NCBI GenBank assembly: GCA_028287505.1
Contig: JAQBPN010000103.1
Span: 1 to 64,000, forward strand
Direction: 5' to 3'
DNA length: 64,000 nucleotides
DNA from: Fibrobacterota bacterium
GTDB taxonomy: Bacteria > Fibrobacterota > Fibrobacteria > UBA11236
The notes beneath the pieces are model-generated. The model did not search any database and had not been told where the DNA came from. It saw only the letters and a list, made by a program, of their open reading frames with translations. The translations under genes and the position numbers were made by a program. Positions 44,644 through 52,930 of this stretch are shown here, piece after piece (within the stretch, counting starts at the first letter, position 1; the number at the start of each line of letters is the position of its first letter).

Positions 44644-46281
44644 ATGTTCCACCGCCTTCCCAATTTGCAGAGATCGAGACTTCAGATGGCAATCCAATCA
44701 CGGCTTTCCATTCCGGCGGCAATCGGCGCGCGCTTGCTGTTCGCCTGCGCGGCGTTGTCCTTCCTGATGGGCCCGCCCGCGTCGGCGGCGGTGGATCCGT
44801 CCACCTTGGAAGGCAAGGTTCTTTTCGGGTACCAGGGATGGTTCGGATGTCCCGGGACCTGGGGCGGCAGCTGGAGCCATTGGGGCGGGGGACCTCCCAC
44901 GGCGGGCAATGTCGCGGTGGATATGTATCCGGACCTGAGCGATTTCAACAAGGCGGATCTGTGCACGGCGCCGGGGTTCACCGTAGGGGCCTCGCCGTCA
45001 TATTTCTTTTCTGCTAGGAACCCGAAAGTCGTCGACATGCATTTCAAGTGGATGCAGGATTACGGTCTGGACGGCGTGCTGATCCAACGGTTCGTCGGCG
45101 ATATCCCCGGCCTCAAATCCCAAGGGGACCTGGTCCTGAAGAACATCCTGGCTTCTTCGGCCAAATACGGCCGGGTGGTGGCGATTGAATACGATGTCAC
45201 CGGTTCCAATTTCAGCACCTGGAGCAAGAACATCCAGGACGATTGGAAATACCTGGTGGATCAGATCAAGATCACCAATCAGGCGAACTATCTGCACCAT
45301 AAAGGAAAGCCGCTGGTTTCGGTTTGGGGCGTCGGCCTGAATGAATCCCGCAATCCTCCCACCAACCCCGCCGAGGCCCTGGCCCTGGTCGACTGGTTCC
45401 ACACCGGGGCGACCGCTCCTTATCAAGCCAGTATCATGGGAGGCGTGCCGCGGGGTTTCCGCACCTTGAACGGGGATGCCCGCACCGACCCCGCCTGGCT
45501 CAACGTGTACAAGGCCATGGACGCGGTGCAACCCTGGAATATCGGCCGTTACAGCGCCGTCTCCCAGATAAAAACCACCTTCAAGACCACAGCCGCCGCG
45601 GATCAGAAATGGCTCAACGACGCGGGCGTGCTCTACATGCCTTCCATCTTCCCGGGTTATTCCCAATCCAACGCCATTCGCCCCACCAAAAAGCCGAACG
45701 AGATCCCGCGCATGGGCGGCGATTTCATCTGGCAGCAGGCGATGGCGGCCAAGAGCGCCGGAGCGGGGGCCGTCAAAATCGCCATGTTCGACGAGGTCAA
45801 TGAGGCCACGGCCATGTTCAAGGTGGTTTCCAAGCGCAGCGAGGCGCCTTCCCAGGGGTATTGGCTCGCTCTCGATGGCGACGGGAAGGACCTTCCCAGC
45901 GATTGGTATCTGAGGCTGTCTTCGGAAATCACCCAGATCACCCATGGCGCGAAAACGGCTTCCGATGTCATCCCCATCAAGCCCGAGGATCCGTTTACCC
46001 TGGCAATCCAGCGCGGGAATGTCCAGGCTGCGGGCAAAAGGCTGCAATGGAACCGGGTCGCGGATGGAATCCGTTTCCAGCTGGGCGGATACACGGGGAC
46101 GGTGACGATCAGCGATATGCGCGGATCCCGCGTGCGGACGCTGAACGTGGTCGCGGGATCCGCAACCTGGGATTCGCGCGACGCGGGCCAGGCCATGGTT
46201 CCCGCCGGACTCTATCTGGCGCGAGTCGAGGGCGGAGCGGACGCCGCGATTGAGAATGCGATGATTCCCGTTTCCAGGTAG
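44644..46281 (+). CDS. Secreted glycoside hydrolase family 71/99-like protein
   Basis: 545 residues from ATG 44644, 3 bases after the previous stop; an internal ATG at 44686 is an alternative that shortens the N-terminus before the signal peptide ('RLLFACAALSFLMGPPASAA'). The TIM-barrel domain shows 'GKVLFGYQGWFGCPG', 'VDMYPDLSDF', 'MQDYGLDGVLIQRFVGDI', 'KYGRVVAIEYDVTG' and 'KIAMFDEVNEATAMFK', as in the bacterial GH71/99-like group whose members cut alpha- or beta-linked glucans and mannans from within. The C-terminal module ends 'DSRDAGQAMVPAGLYLARVEGG', a FlgD/sorting-like fold. Last gene of its operon. Confidence 0.85.
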   Translation: MFHRLPNLQRSRLQMAIQSRLSIPAAIGARLLFACAALSFLMGPPASAAVDPSTLEGKVLFGYQGWFGCPGTWGGSWSHWGGGPPTAGNVAVDMYPDLSDFNKADLCTAPGFTVGASPSYFFSARNPKVVDMHFKWMQDYGLDGVLIQRFVGDIPGLKSQGDLVLKNILASSAKYGRVVAIEYDVTGSNFSTWSKNIQDDWKYLVDQIKITNQANYLHHKGKPLVSVWGVGLNESRNPPTNPAEALALVDWFHTGATAPYQASIMGGVPRGFRTLNGDARTDPAWLNVYKAMDAVQPWNIGRYSAVSQIKTTFKTTAAADQKWLNDAGVLYMPSIFPGYSQSNAIRPTKKPNEIPRMGGDFIWQQAMAAKSAGAGAVKIAMFDEVNEATAMFKVVSKRSEAPSQGYWLALDGDGKDLPSDWYLRLSSEITQITHGAKTASDVIPIKPEDPFTLAIQRGNVQAAGKRLQWNRVADGIRFQLGGYTGTVTISDMRGSRVRTLNVVAGSATWDSRDAGQAMVPAGLYLARVEGGADAAIENAMIPVSR

Positions 46282-46286
46282 ATCGA

Positions 46287-46868
46287 TCAGGAGCCGGAAA
46301 GGGATTGCAGCATTGCAAGTCCTTCCGGCCAGTCCCCCAAACCGCTTTCCGAATTGATGTGGCCAATCGCGCCCGCTTCTTCCAGGCGGCTGCCCCAGGC
46401 TTGGGAGCAGGCCCGTGAGAATTCCGGTCCCGCATAAGGATCATCGCTGCTGGCCACGACCAGGGTGGGGAAGGGTAAGGCTGCCATGGGAGCGGGGGCG
46501 AAACCAATCGCGCCTGTCGGGAATACCGGGCCCGACGGATCCACGGGCGCCACCAGGAAGGCGGCGCGTATGCGGGACAGGGAACGGGGCGGCGCGATCG
46601 CCGCCCAATGGGCCACAACCAGGCAAGCCAGGCTGTGCGCGATCAAAACGATTGCGGGACCGGATCCATCCACCGCTTTTTCCAGGGTCTCCACCCAGAT
46701 TTCCCGGATCGGATGTTCCCATTCGCTTTGCTGCACGCGCCGGAATGCGGGATGGTTCGCCTCCCACCGGGTCTGCCAATGCCCCGGGCCCGAGTTTCCG
46801 TAGCCGGGAAGGATCAGGTATTCCAATCCGGGAATTGAGGCGTTTTTTTTCGTGGCATCGGTTCGCAT
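46287..46868 (-). CDS. RBBP9/YdeN-type serine hydrolase
   Basis: 193 residues from ATG 46868, matching the family's usual length; an upstream ATG at 46913 is possible. 'LILPGYGNSGPGHWQTRWE' is the family signature. The nucleophile Ser79 lies in 'IAHSLACLV', where the last Gly of GxSxG is Ala. Asp in 'SSDDPYA' and His in 'IGHINSESGLGDWPEG' complete the triad. The native substrates of this family are poorly known. No signal peptide, so it is cytoplasmic. Confidence 0.87.
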   Translation of the reverse strand: MRTDATKKNASIPGLEYLILPGYGNSGPGHWQTRWEANHPAFRRVQQSEWEHPIREIWVETLEKAVDGSGPAIVLIAHSLACLVVAHWAAIAPPRSLSRIRAAFLVAPVDPSGPVFPTGAIGFAPAPMAALPFPTLVVASSDDPYAGPEFSRACSQAWGSRLEEAGAIGHINSESGLGDWPEGLAMLQSLSGS

Positions 46869-47135
46869 TCCCTCCAAGATATTTTCATGGAACTCCGCTG
46901 CCAATCCCTCCATGGATGCCTTTTCCCCAAAGCCCGGCGATTTTTCAACCGACCAGTCAGGATGAGGTCCGGATTGAGTCAAAGCCGGTTTGCAAAGCTT
47001 CCCGGTTTCCAGGTCAAAAATGCGGCAAATCGTAACCGGCCGGGAACGAACCTGGTATCTTCGCATCATCCCGGCTGTCTAATCTTTGCAGCGCGCAGCC
47101 CCCGTCGCATAGGCGGGATGGATTCTGAGGACAAG

Positions 47136-47663
47136 ATGATGCGTAAAACCTTTGCAGTAGCCGTCTGGATGCTTTCCGTGGCGGCCGCCCTTTGGGGCGA
47201 TGCGCTGTTCAGCCACCTGATCCCGTTCCATGCCCTGTTGGTGGTTCCCGTCCTGCTGGCCGCGCGCTACTCCGGGCGGATATGGGGCTTTTCCCTGGCC
47301 GTGCTTCTGCCGATGGCGCATGCCGCGATCCTGGTGTCCGAAGGGCGGTTCGTCTTGCCGCCAATCCACTTGATCCTGGGTCTGGTGATGCATGGGCTTA
47401 CCCTGATTCTCGTGGTGGAATTGGTCCATCGATTGCAGGTCAAGAACAAGGAAGCCATGCGCCAGATCAAAATCCTGACCGGCATGTTGCCGATATGCGC
47501 CAACTGCAAGGACATCAGGGACGATAGGGGATACTGGAAGAGAATCGAGGAGTATCTGTCCCTGCATACGGAAGTGGAGTTCAGCCACGGAGTCTGCCCC
47601 GATTGCATGGCCAAGCTCTATCCGGAATATGCGGACGTGGCGAAGACTCCTGATCCGGTCTAG
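47136..47663 (+). CDS. Membrane protein with C-terminal CxxC/CxxC tail
   Basis: 175 residues from ATG 47136 (GAGG 5 bases upstream). Four hydrophobic segments span about 5-105, then a short coiled stretch ('RLQVKNKEAMRQIKILTGM'). The tail 'LPICANCKDIRDDRGYW..IEEYLSLH....FSHGVCPDCMAKLYPEY' is the zinc-ribbon-like motif usually found at the C-terminus of response-regulator or histidine-kinase-linked proteins. Here it is attached to a bare membrane domain. It is convergent with the next gene and the stops overlap in CTAG. Possibly a sensor without kinase; function unknown. Confidence 0.8.
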   Translation: MMRKTFAVAVWMLSVAAALWGDALFSHLIPFHALLVVPVLLAARYSGRIWGFSLAVLLPMAHAAILVSEGRFVLPPIHLILGLVMHGLTLILVVELVHRLQVKNKEAMRQIKILTGMLPICANCKDIRDDRGYWKRIEEYLSLHTEVEFSHGVCPDCMAKLYPEYADVAKTPDPV

Positions 47664-48328
47664 TCCGGTCCCGCGACCAGTTTTTTGAGCGCCTTGTTTT
47701 CCAGGAGCATCCTGTCCGAGCCGTTGCGGGCCAGGCGCAGCATGGCTTTGGCGAGAACCACCGAGGAAATCATGGCTCCGGGCGCGAAGAACCGGATGAT
47801 TGGATAAAAGGGGATGATCAGCTTTTCGAAAAAGGCCGCATTCTCCTTTTTGTGGACGGGAATGATGCCTCCCGGCCTCGCGATGAACAGCTTCTTGAAG
47901 GGAAGCCGCTTCAGATTGTTTTCCGCCTTGCCCTTGATGCGGGCGAAAAGCGTGCGGCTCTTCTCCTGGGAATCGGCCCCCATGCCGCTCAGGAAGACGA
48001 AGGTAATGGCCGGATTGGCGTTCAACATGGCCTGGGCCGCCGTGACCACGTAGTCGTAAGTGATCTTGATGTACTCATCCTGCCTCACCTGGGTCTGGGA
48101 AATTCCCAGGCACCAGATGCACGCGTCGTGCGCGGCGAAGATTCCCGCCAGGCCGGAATAGTCCCGGTAGTTTTCGTGCAGGACGAATTTCACTTTGGAA
48201 TGCTGAATGGGAAGGGGGCGCCGGACGACGGCGGTAACCTCATCGATACCCTGGTCGAGAATGGCTTGGCGGATCACTTCCGAACCCGCCAGGCCGGTTG
48301 CGCCGAAGACGATGATTTTCAGACCCAT
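47660..48328 (-). CDS. Atypical short-chain dehydrogenase (NAD(P)-binding, HTATIP2/NmrA-like)
   Basis: 222 residues beginning 'MGLKIIVFGATGLAGSEVI', the GxxGxxG Rossmann motif, with 'VTAVVRRPLP' for the cofactor ribose and 'FVFLSGMGADSQEKSRTLFARIKGKAENNLKRL', where the S-x(n)-K active-site pattern of atypical SDRs is seen. 'FIARPGGIIPVH' follows. The nearest family is HTATIP2/YbjT-like NAD(P)H-binding proteins. The substrate is unknown. It overlaps the preceding convergent gene by 4 bases. Confidence 0.83.
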   Translation of the reverse strand: MGLKIIVFGATGLAGSEVIRQAILDQGIDEVTAVVRRPLPIQHSKVKFVLHENYRDYSGLAGIFAAHDACIWCLGISQTQVRQDEYIKITYDYVVTAAQAMLNANPAITFVFLSGMGADSQEKSRTLFARIKGKAENNLKRLPFKKLFIARPGGIIPVHKKENAAFFEKLIIPFYPIIRFFAPGAMISSVVLAKAMLRLARNGSDRMLLENKALKKLVAGPD

Positions 48329-48366
48329 AACGGATAATGGTAGCTATTACGCGCTTGTTCCCGGAC

Positions 48367-48885
48367 CTAATGTATGAACGAGCCTATCACGGACAGGACG
48401 ACCCAGCCTCCGCCCACGATCATGATGACGAATTCCCACCAGATAGGCTGCGAGGGGGGCCTGTCCGGTCCCAGTTCCGCCTCCGCGATTTTCCGGCCCA
48501 ACCCGATGGACGGAATCAGCGGCACCACGTTCAGGAAGCCGACAAGTTCCCAAGGCGCAGGCAGCCTGAAGGAGAAGCAGAGCAGGGCATAGCATACCGC
48601 CGTAGCGCCGGGACTGACGTCCTCTTCGATATTGTGGGTGAGAGCCTCGCGCTTCAATTCCGCAAGCAGCGGATACAGGAAGAAAATCGAGAGCACGGCC
48701 CTCCAAAAAGGCGAGAGGTCTCCGTTATGCTTGGACTTGAGAAACTTCCATTGCTGGTAGTTCCAGATGCCGATGTAGATGCCGAAGGTGCAGGTGGATA
48801 GCGTGATGAATTTCCAGACCGGCATCGGCCGGGGGATATAGTATTTCGCGGCCGGCAAAGCCGGTTCTGTTATGCTTGCTTCCAT
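48367..48885 (-). CDS. DUF4234-like membrane protein
   Basis: 172 residues from ATG 48885 (GAGG 8 bases upstream). Features are 'PVWKFITLSTCTFGIYIGIWNYQQWKFLK', a typical DUF4234 opening, then hydrophobic segments near 62-80, 95-125 and 150-170. No catalytic motif and unknown function. The small membrane protein gene lies upstream on the same strand, 84 bp away. Confidence 0.78.
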   Translation of the reverse strand: MEASITEPALPAAKYYIPRPMPVWKFITLSTCTFGIYIGIWNYQQWKFLKSKHNGDLSPFWRAVLSIFFLYPLLAELKREALTHNIEEDVSPGATAVCYALLCFSFRLPAPWELVGFLNVVPLIPSIGLGRKIAEAELGPDRPPSQPIWWEFVIMIVGGGWVVLSVIGSFIH

Positions 48886-48969
48886 GGAGGGACCTCGATT
48901 CCATGGACAAAGGTAACATCGGGGGTTCGTTCCCCGGATCACCAATGGAAATGGTGATCCGGGGAACGG

Positions 48970-49149
48970 CTATTCGGCGGGGACGCTGTTGGCCTGGATC
49001 TCATTTTTGGCCGAGGCGGACTTGGCCATGTATTTGCCGATTTCCGCGGGAACTCTGGCCATGATGGCCAGACCCAGGAAGAAGAGGATCAAAACGAGCA
49101 ATTCCCACAATGGGCGCTTTTGCCGTGAATGATCGGGTTGGTATCCCAT
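48970..49149 (-). CDS. Small single-pass membrane protein (59 aa)
   Basis: 59 residues beginning 'MGYQPDHSRQKRPLWELLVL'. A basic N-terminus precedes one hydrophobic helix ('ELLVLILFFLGLAIMARV', about 16-33), followed by a Lys/Ala-rich tail. The ribosome-binding site AGGAGGAG, 5 bases before the ATG, is excellent, which makes translation credible in spite of the small size. Function unknown; it may be co-transcribed with the DUF4234-like gene downstream. Confidence 0.7.
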   Translation of the reverse strand: MGYQPDHSRQKRPLWELLVLILFFLGLAIMARVPAEIGKYMAKSASAKNEIQANSVPAE

Positions 49150-49368
49150 GCGGACTCCTCCTGGGTGGTTTGAATCTTTGCAAAAGTACGGTCAAGACCC
49201 CGAATTCACCTAGGGATATTTTTGACCCCGGGCCGGAAGGGGTCCGAAACCGGGCCATATCGCCTCGATTCCGGGAAAACCCGGCCGGACTTATATTTCA
49301 GGGACCCCAGGATATGGGGACGAGACCACTTCAGGCCGGTTCCAGGCCGGAAAGCAGGATGCGCGGCC

Positions 49369-50727
49369 ATGACGGTAAATATCGGGAAGGATCGATTCCC
49401 GGAAGGATTTGTATGGGGTTCCGCCACGGCTTCTTTCCAAGTGGAAGGCGCGGCGTGGACGGACGGCCGGGGCGAAAGCATATGGGACAGGTTTTGCCGC
49501 ACGCCCGGCAAGGTGGCGGCCGGCCACACCGGCGATATCGCATGCGATCACTACCATCTGTGGAAGCAGGACATCAGCCTGATGAAGGACCTGGGAATGC
49601 AGGCCTACCGCTTCAGCACGGCCTGGCCTAGGGTGATTCCCGGCGGGCGCGGCCCGGTCAACAAGGCCGGTCTCGATTTCTACGATCGTCTGGTCGACGG
49701 CCTCCTGGAAGCCGGCATCGTACCCTTCACCACCTTGTTCCATTGGGATCTGCCCCAAGCCCTCCAGGACGAGGGCGGCTGGGTGAACCGGAACATAGTG
49801 GAGGCTTTCGGCGTCTACGCGGAACAGGTGGTCAAGCGCCTGGGCGATCGGGTCAAACATTGGATGACGCACAATGAAATTCCCTGCTTCATAGGCCTGG
49901 GATACGGGAACGGCCCGCACGCGCCCGGTCTCGACGTCTCCCGCAAGGATTTGAACCGGGCCTACCACAACGCATTCCTCAGCCACGGCCTGGCGGTCCG
50001 CATCGTGCGCGAGTTCGCCCGCAAGGACGCGGAGGTGGGATTGGTGAACAACCCTCTCATTCCGGTGCCTTTGGCGGAAACGCCCGCTCATCTGGATGCC
50101 GCCCGGAAGGCTTTCATCCGCATCGGCGCGAACCTGAACGAGCCCATCTTCAAGGGGGCATACGCGCCCTGGTGGCTGGAGGAGCAGGGCGCGGACGCTC
50201 CGGACATCCGCGACGGGGACATGGAAATCATATCCTCGCCCACGGACTTTCTGGGCATCAACGTCTACTCGGGCGTATTCGTGGAGCCTTCGGAAGACCC
50301 CGCCGGATACCGCGTGCTGCCGTTCCCCAAGGGATATCCCAACCTGGCCCTGCCCTGGCTCAAGCCCGTGCCCCAGGCCCTTTACTGGTGCTGCCGCTAT
50401 TATCGCGAAGCCTACGGGATCCGGAAATCCTACATTACCGAGGCCGGCTGCGCCTGCGAGGACGAGCGCGACGAAAGCGGCCGCATCATCGATCTGGCGC
50501 GCGTGCAATGGCTGCGGGACCACGTCCGGGAAGCCCACCGCGCGGTGCGCGACGGGCTGGGGCTCGCGGGTTTCTTCCAATGGAGCCTGCTGGACAACTT
50601 CGAATGGGCCGAAGGCTATCTCAAGCGGTTCGGCATGGTGTACGTGGACTACGGGACCCAGGAACGCATTCCCAAGGAGAGCGCATACCTATACAAGGAG
50701 ATCATCAGGACGGGGATGATAGTCTAG
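49369..50727 (+). CDS. Glycoside hydrolase family 1 beta-glycosidase
   Basis: 452 residues, the usual GH1 length, from ATG 49369. The opening 'RFPEGFVWGSATASFQVEGA' is the GH1 N-terminal signature. Further motifs are 'YRFSTAWPRVIPGG', 'LFHWDLPQAL' and the acid/base E170 in 'MTHNEIP' (usually NEP). The nucleophile E358 is in 'YITEAGCA', where the usual TENG is TEAG. 'GFFQWSLLDNFEWAEGY' completes the aglycone end. No signal peptide, so it acts in the cytoplasm on imported beta-glucosides or galactosides. The stop overlaps the convergent next gene in CTAG. Confidence 0.93.
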   Translation: MTVNIGKDRFPEGFVWGSATASFQVEGAAWTDGRGESIWDRFCRTPGKVAAGHTGDIACDHYHLWKQDISLMKDLGMQAYRFSTAWPRVIPGGRGPVNKAGLDFYDRLVDGLLEAGIVPFTTLFHWDLPQALQDEGGWVNRNIVEAFGVYAEQVVKRLGDRVKHWMTHNEIPCFIGLGYGNGPHAPGLDVSRKDLNRAYHNAFLSHGLAVRIVREFARKDAEVGLVNNPLIPVPLAETPAHLDAARKAFIRIGANLNEPIFKGAYAPWWLEEQGADAPDIRDGDMEIISSPTDFLGINVYSGVFVEPSEDPAGYRVLPFPKGYPNLALPWLKPVPQALYWCCRYYREAYGIRKSYITEAGCACEDERDESGRIIDLARVQWLRDHVREAHRAVRDGLGLAGFFQWSLLDNFEWAEGYLKRFGMVYVDYGTQERIPKESAYLYKEIIRTGMIV

Positions 50728-51740
50728 GGCCACTGCACCTGGCAGGAGAGCTGGTACAGGGACGTCCCCAATTCATGGTAGCGGAATGCGTAGTGCACGG
50801 ACACCCATCGCCAGGCCATGGAAGCCCCCGCGCTGATGAAGTCCTGATCCATTCCCGCCCGCAGGAAAAGCATTTCCTTCAAGTCCCATTCCACGCCTAC
50901 GCCGGGATAGCTGCCGCCTTCGGATTTCTGCGAGAAGCCGGCGGAAACGGTGCTGGCCAGTTCCGGAAAGCCTTCTTCCCAGTTCGCCGACATGCGCCAG
51001 CGGTAGTCCATCTTCTCGTACACCTGCACGCCTCCGAACTCGCTCTCCTGGCTGGTGGGCAGGATTTCGAAACCGGAAAACTGGATTTTGATGTTCCGGT
51101 CCGAACTCTTGTCGATGGGATTGTAGCCCCATAGGAATTTCATGCAGAGGCCCGCGTCCAGGTTCATGTTCTGGGAGATGTAGTCCCCGCCTTCCAGCTC
51201 CTCGTAATAATATTTGGCCGTGATGCCGGCGCTCAATTGGATGGGGATGAGGCGGCCGTAGGCGTCCATGCGGGGGAACTCCATATCGTATTTGCGCATG
51301 AAGTTGAGGCTTACCAGATAGACCATGTCCCGCATCTGTTCGCAGCCGTCGCAGGCGACCGGACGGAAGCCCGGATCGTTGAGGCGATCCTGATAGGAGC
51401 CCTGCAGCAGGGGCAGGATGGGAATGTCCGGCGTGCTGACCATCTGCCCGAATACGCTCACATGGGTTTTCGAATCCAGGGCATAGCCCAGGGCGCCGTC
51501 CCAGGTCTGGCTCAGATCCCCGAACATGGGAAGATTGGCCAACTCCAGGCGGAAGGTATTCGCATCCCCGAAATCCCCGGGGAAGTCCAGGAACTGGGTG
51601 GCTGTGTAAAGACGGGAAGGCAGGGTTCCGGAGCTTCCGTTGTCGGCCACGCTAGAACCAAGGAGATAGGGCTCTCCGGAGAAATCTTCGCTCCTGGCCT
51701 CAGAGAGGGCGAGAAGAACGATCACGATCAACCATGGCAC
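50724..51740 (-). CDS. Outer-membrane protein, PorV/UPF0164-like barrel
   Basis: 338 residues from GTG 51740, the only plausible start after the upstream peptidase stop (GGAG 8 bases before it). A short signal peptide ('WLIVIVLLALSEARS') precedes alternating strands. The end 'FISAGASMAWRWVSVHYAFRYHELGTSLYQLSCQVQW' resembles the terminal strands of PorV/PorQ/UPF0164 outer-membrane proteins of FCB bacteria. If correct it may take part in surface export of the proteins with sorting-like tails found in this window (inference). Downstream of and co-directional with the M23 peptidase gene. Confidence 0.68.
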   Translation of the reverse strand: MPWLIVIVLLALSEARSEDFSGEPYLLGSSVADNGSSGTLPSRLYTATQFLDFPGDFGDANTFRLELANLPMFGDLSQTWDGALGYALDSKTHVSVFGQMVSTPDIPILPLLQGSYQDRLNDPGFRPVACDGCEQMRDMVYLVSLNFMRKYDMEFPRMDAYGRLIPIQLSAGITAKYYYEELEGGDYISQNMNLDAGLCMKFLWGYNPIDKSSDRNIKIQFSGFEILPTSQESEFGGVQVYEKMDYRWRMSANWEEGFPELASTVSAGFSQKSEGGSYPGVGVEWDLKEMLFLRAGMDQDFISAGASMAWRWVSVHYAFRYHELGTSLYQLSCQVQWP

Positions 51741-51802
51741 CAGCAGGGCTCCGTGGGGAAGCGCCGCAAGCTTAAGCGGCGGGACTAGGCTCTGCTGAGA
51801 TT

Positions 51803-52795
51803 TTAATCTACGAGGATGCCCGAAGGCAAAATGTATTTTTCGGGGTTTTGCGGGGCCCCGTCGCGGTGGACTTCGTAATGGAGATGGATTCCGGTCACCC
51901 GGCCGGTATCGCCCATGTACCCGATCAGGCCGTAGCGCTTCACCAACTGGCCCTTTTCCACCATGATTTTGGTCAGATGCCCGAACTTGGTGCTGTACCC
52001 GTTTCCATGGTCCAGCACCACCAGGTTTCCGAAGGTGCCGCTCTGGCCGGCGGAGACGACTATGCCGTCCGCGGTCGCGAAGATGGGCGTCCAACGATTG
52101 TTGGCGATGTCCAACCCCTCGTGCATCACGTTTTTTTCGCCCGTCACGGGGTGGAGCCGATAGCCAAACCCGCTGGTAATCTGCCCCTTGGCGGGCAGCA
52201 CGAAGGGCGTGTGTTCCCAGAGGTTGTGCCGGTAGCGGACGAACTCCTCGATTTGCTTGAAGCTGGAACTGGTGTAGGAAATCTTGCTTTGCAATTGGCG
52301 GTTCTTGATGCTGGAGTTCAGGATCTGCTCGGAGACGGCGTTCCCGTAAGGCTGGCCGGAAATGTCCGGGCGGCGTCCGCCCACGCCGAAGGCGAGGAAG
52401 GCTTTATCGTGGCCGTTCATTCCGTAGAGGGCGCGGATTTTTTCTTCCAGCTTGCTCAGGCTGTCCAGGCTGGATTCCACCGAGCCCTGCACCTCGACCA
52501 CGGTATTCAGCTCCGTCTTGAGGGATGCGTTTTCCTTGCTGTGATACTGCAGGGAGACTTCCCGATACATCCAGGTGCCGCACTCCCCGAGCAGGCACAG
52601 GATTCCCAGACAGAAGATGCCGGCGCCGAAGAGGAGCGAGTTCTTGAGATTGCTGTTCAGGGTATAGAACCGGGAACCATAGCGGGCGTCCCATTGCACC
52701 GAGACGAGGTAATCCTTACCTGCCACGATATTGAAGAGCTTGGCAAAAATGGTTTCGCCGATTCCGGGTTTCTTGATCATTAGGTCCAATGACAA
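51803..52795 (-). CDS. Membrane-anchored M23 (LytM/gametolysin-like) metallopeptidase
   Basis: 330 residues. A single membrane anchor at about 52-72 follows a cytoplasmic N-terminus, then a coiled-coil-prone region (85-125). The M23 domain has 'GFGYRLHPVTGEKNVMHEGLDI' with zinc ligands H225 and D229, H273 in 'FGHL', and H304-L-H306 in 'IHLHYEV', so all catalytic residues are present. It cuts peptidoglycan cross-bridges in the periplasm or activates amidases. The architecture resembles the cell-shape and division peptidases of Gram-negative bacteria. Confidence 0.9.
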   Translation of the reverse strand: MSLDLMIKKPGIGETIFAKLFNIVAGKDYLVSVQWDARYGSRFYTLNSNLKNSLLFGAGIFCLGILCLLGECGTWMYREVSLQYHSKENASLKTELNTVVEVQGSVESSLDSLSKLEEKIRALYGMNGHDKAFLAFGVGGRRPDISGQPYGNAVSEQILNSSIKNRQLQSKISYTSSSFKQIEEFVRYRHNLWEHTPFVLPAKGQITSGFGYRLHPVTGEKNVMHEGLDIANNRWTPIFATADGIVVSAGQSGTFGNLVVLDHGNGYSTKFGHLTKIMVEKGQLVKRYGLIGYMGDTGRVTGIHLHYEVHRDGAPQNPEKYILPSGILVD

Positions 52796-52930
52796 AAGCC
52801 TCTAAAGTTTAATGACCGGGGGATTTCTAGTCAAGGAACAATGTTCATCGTAAGTGACGAAATGCCCGAGGATTAGAAAAAAGACCCTTTCCATGGGAAA
52901 CCTTGCTCCCGCCTGGAGGTTTTTGGTACC

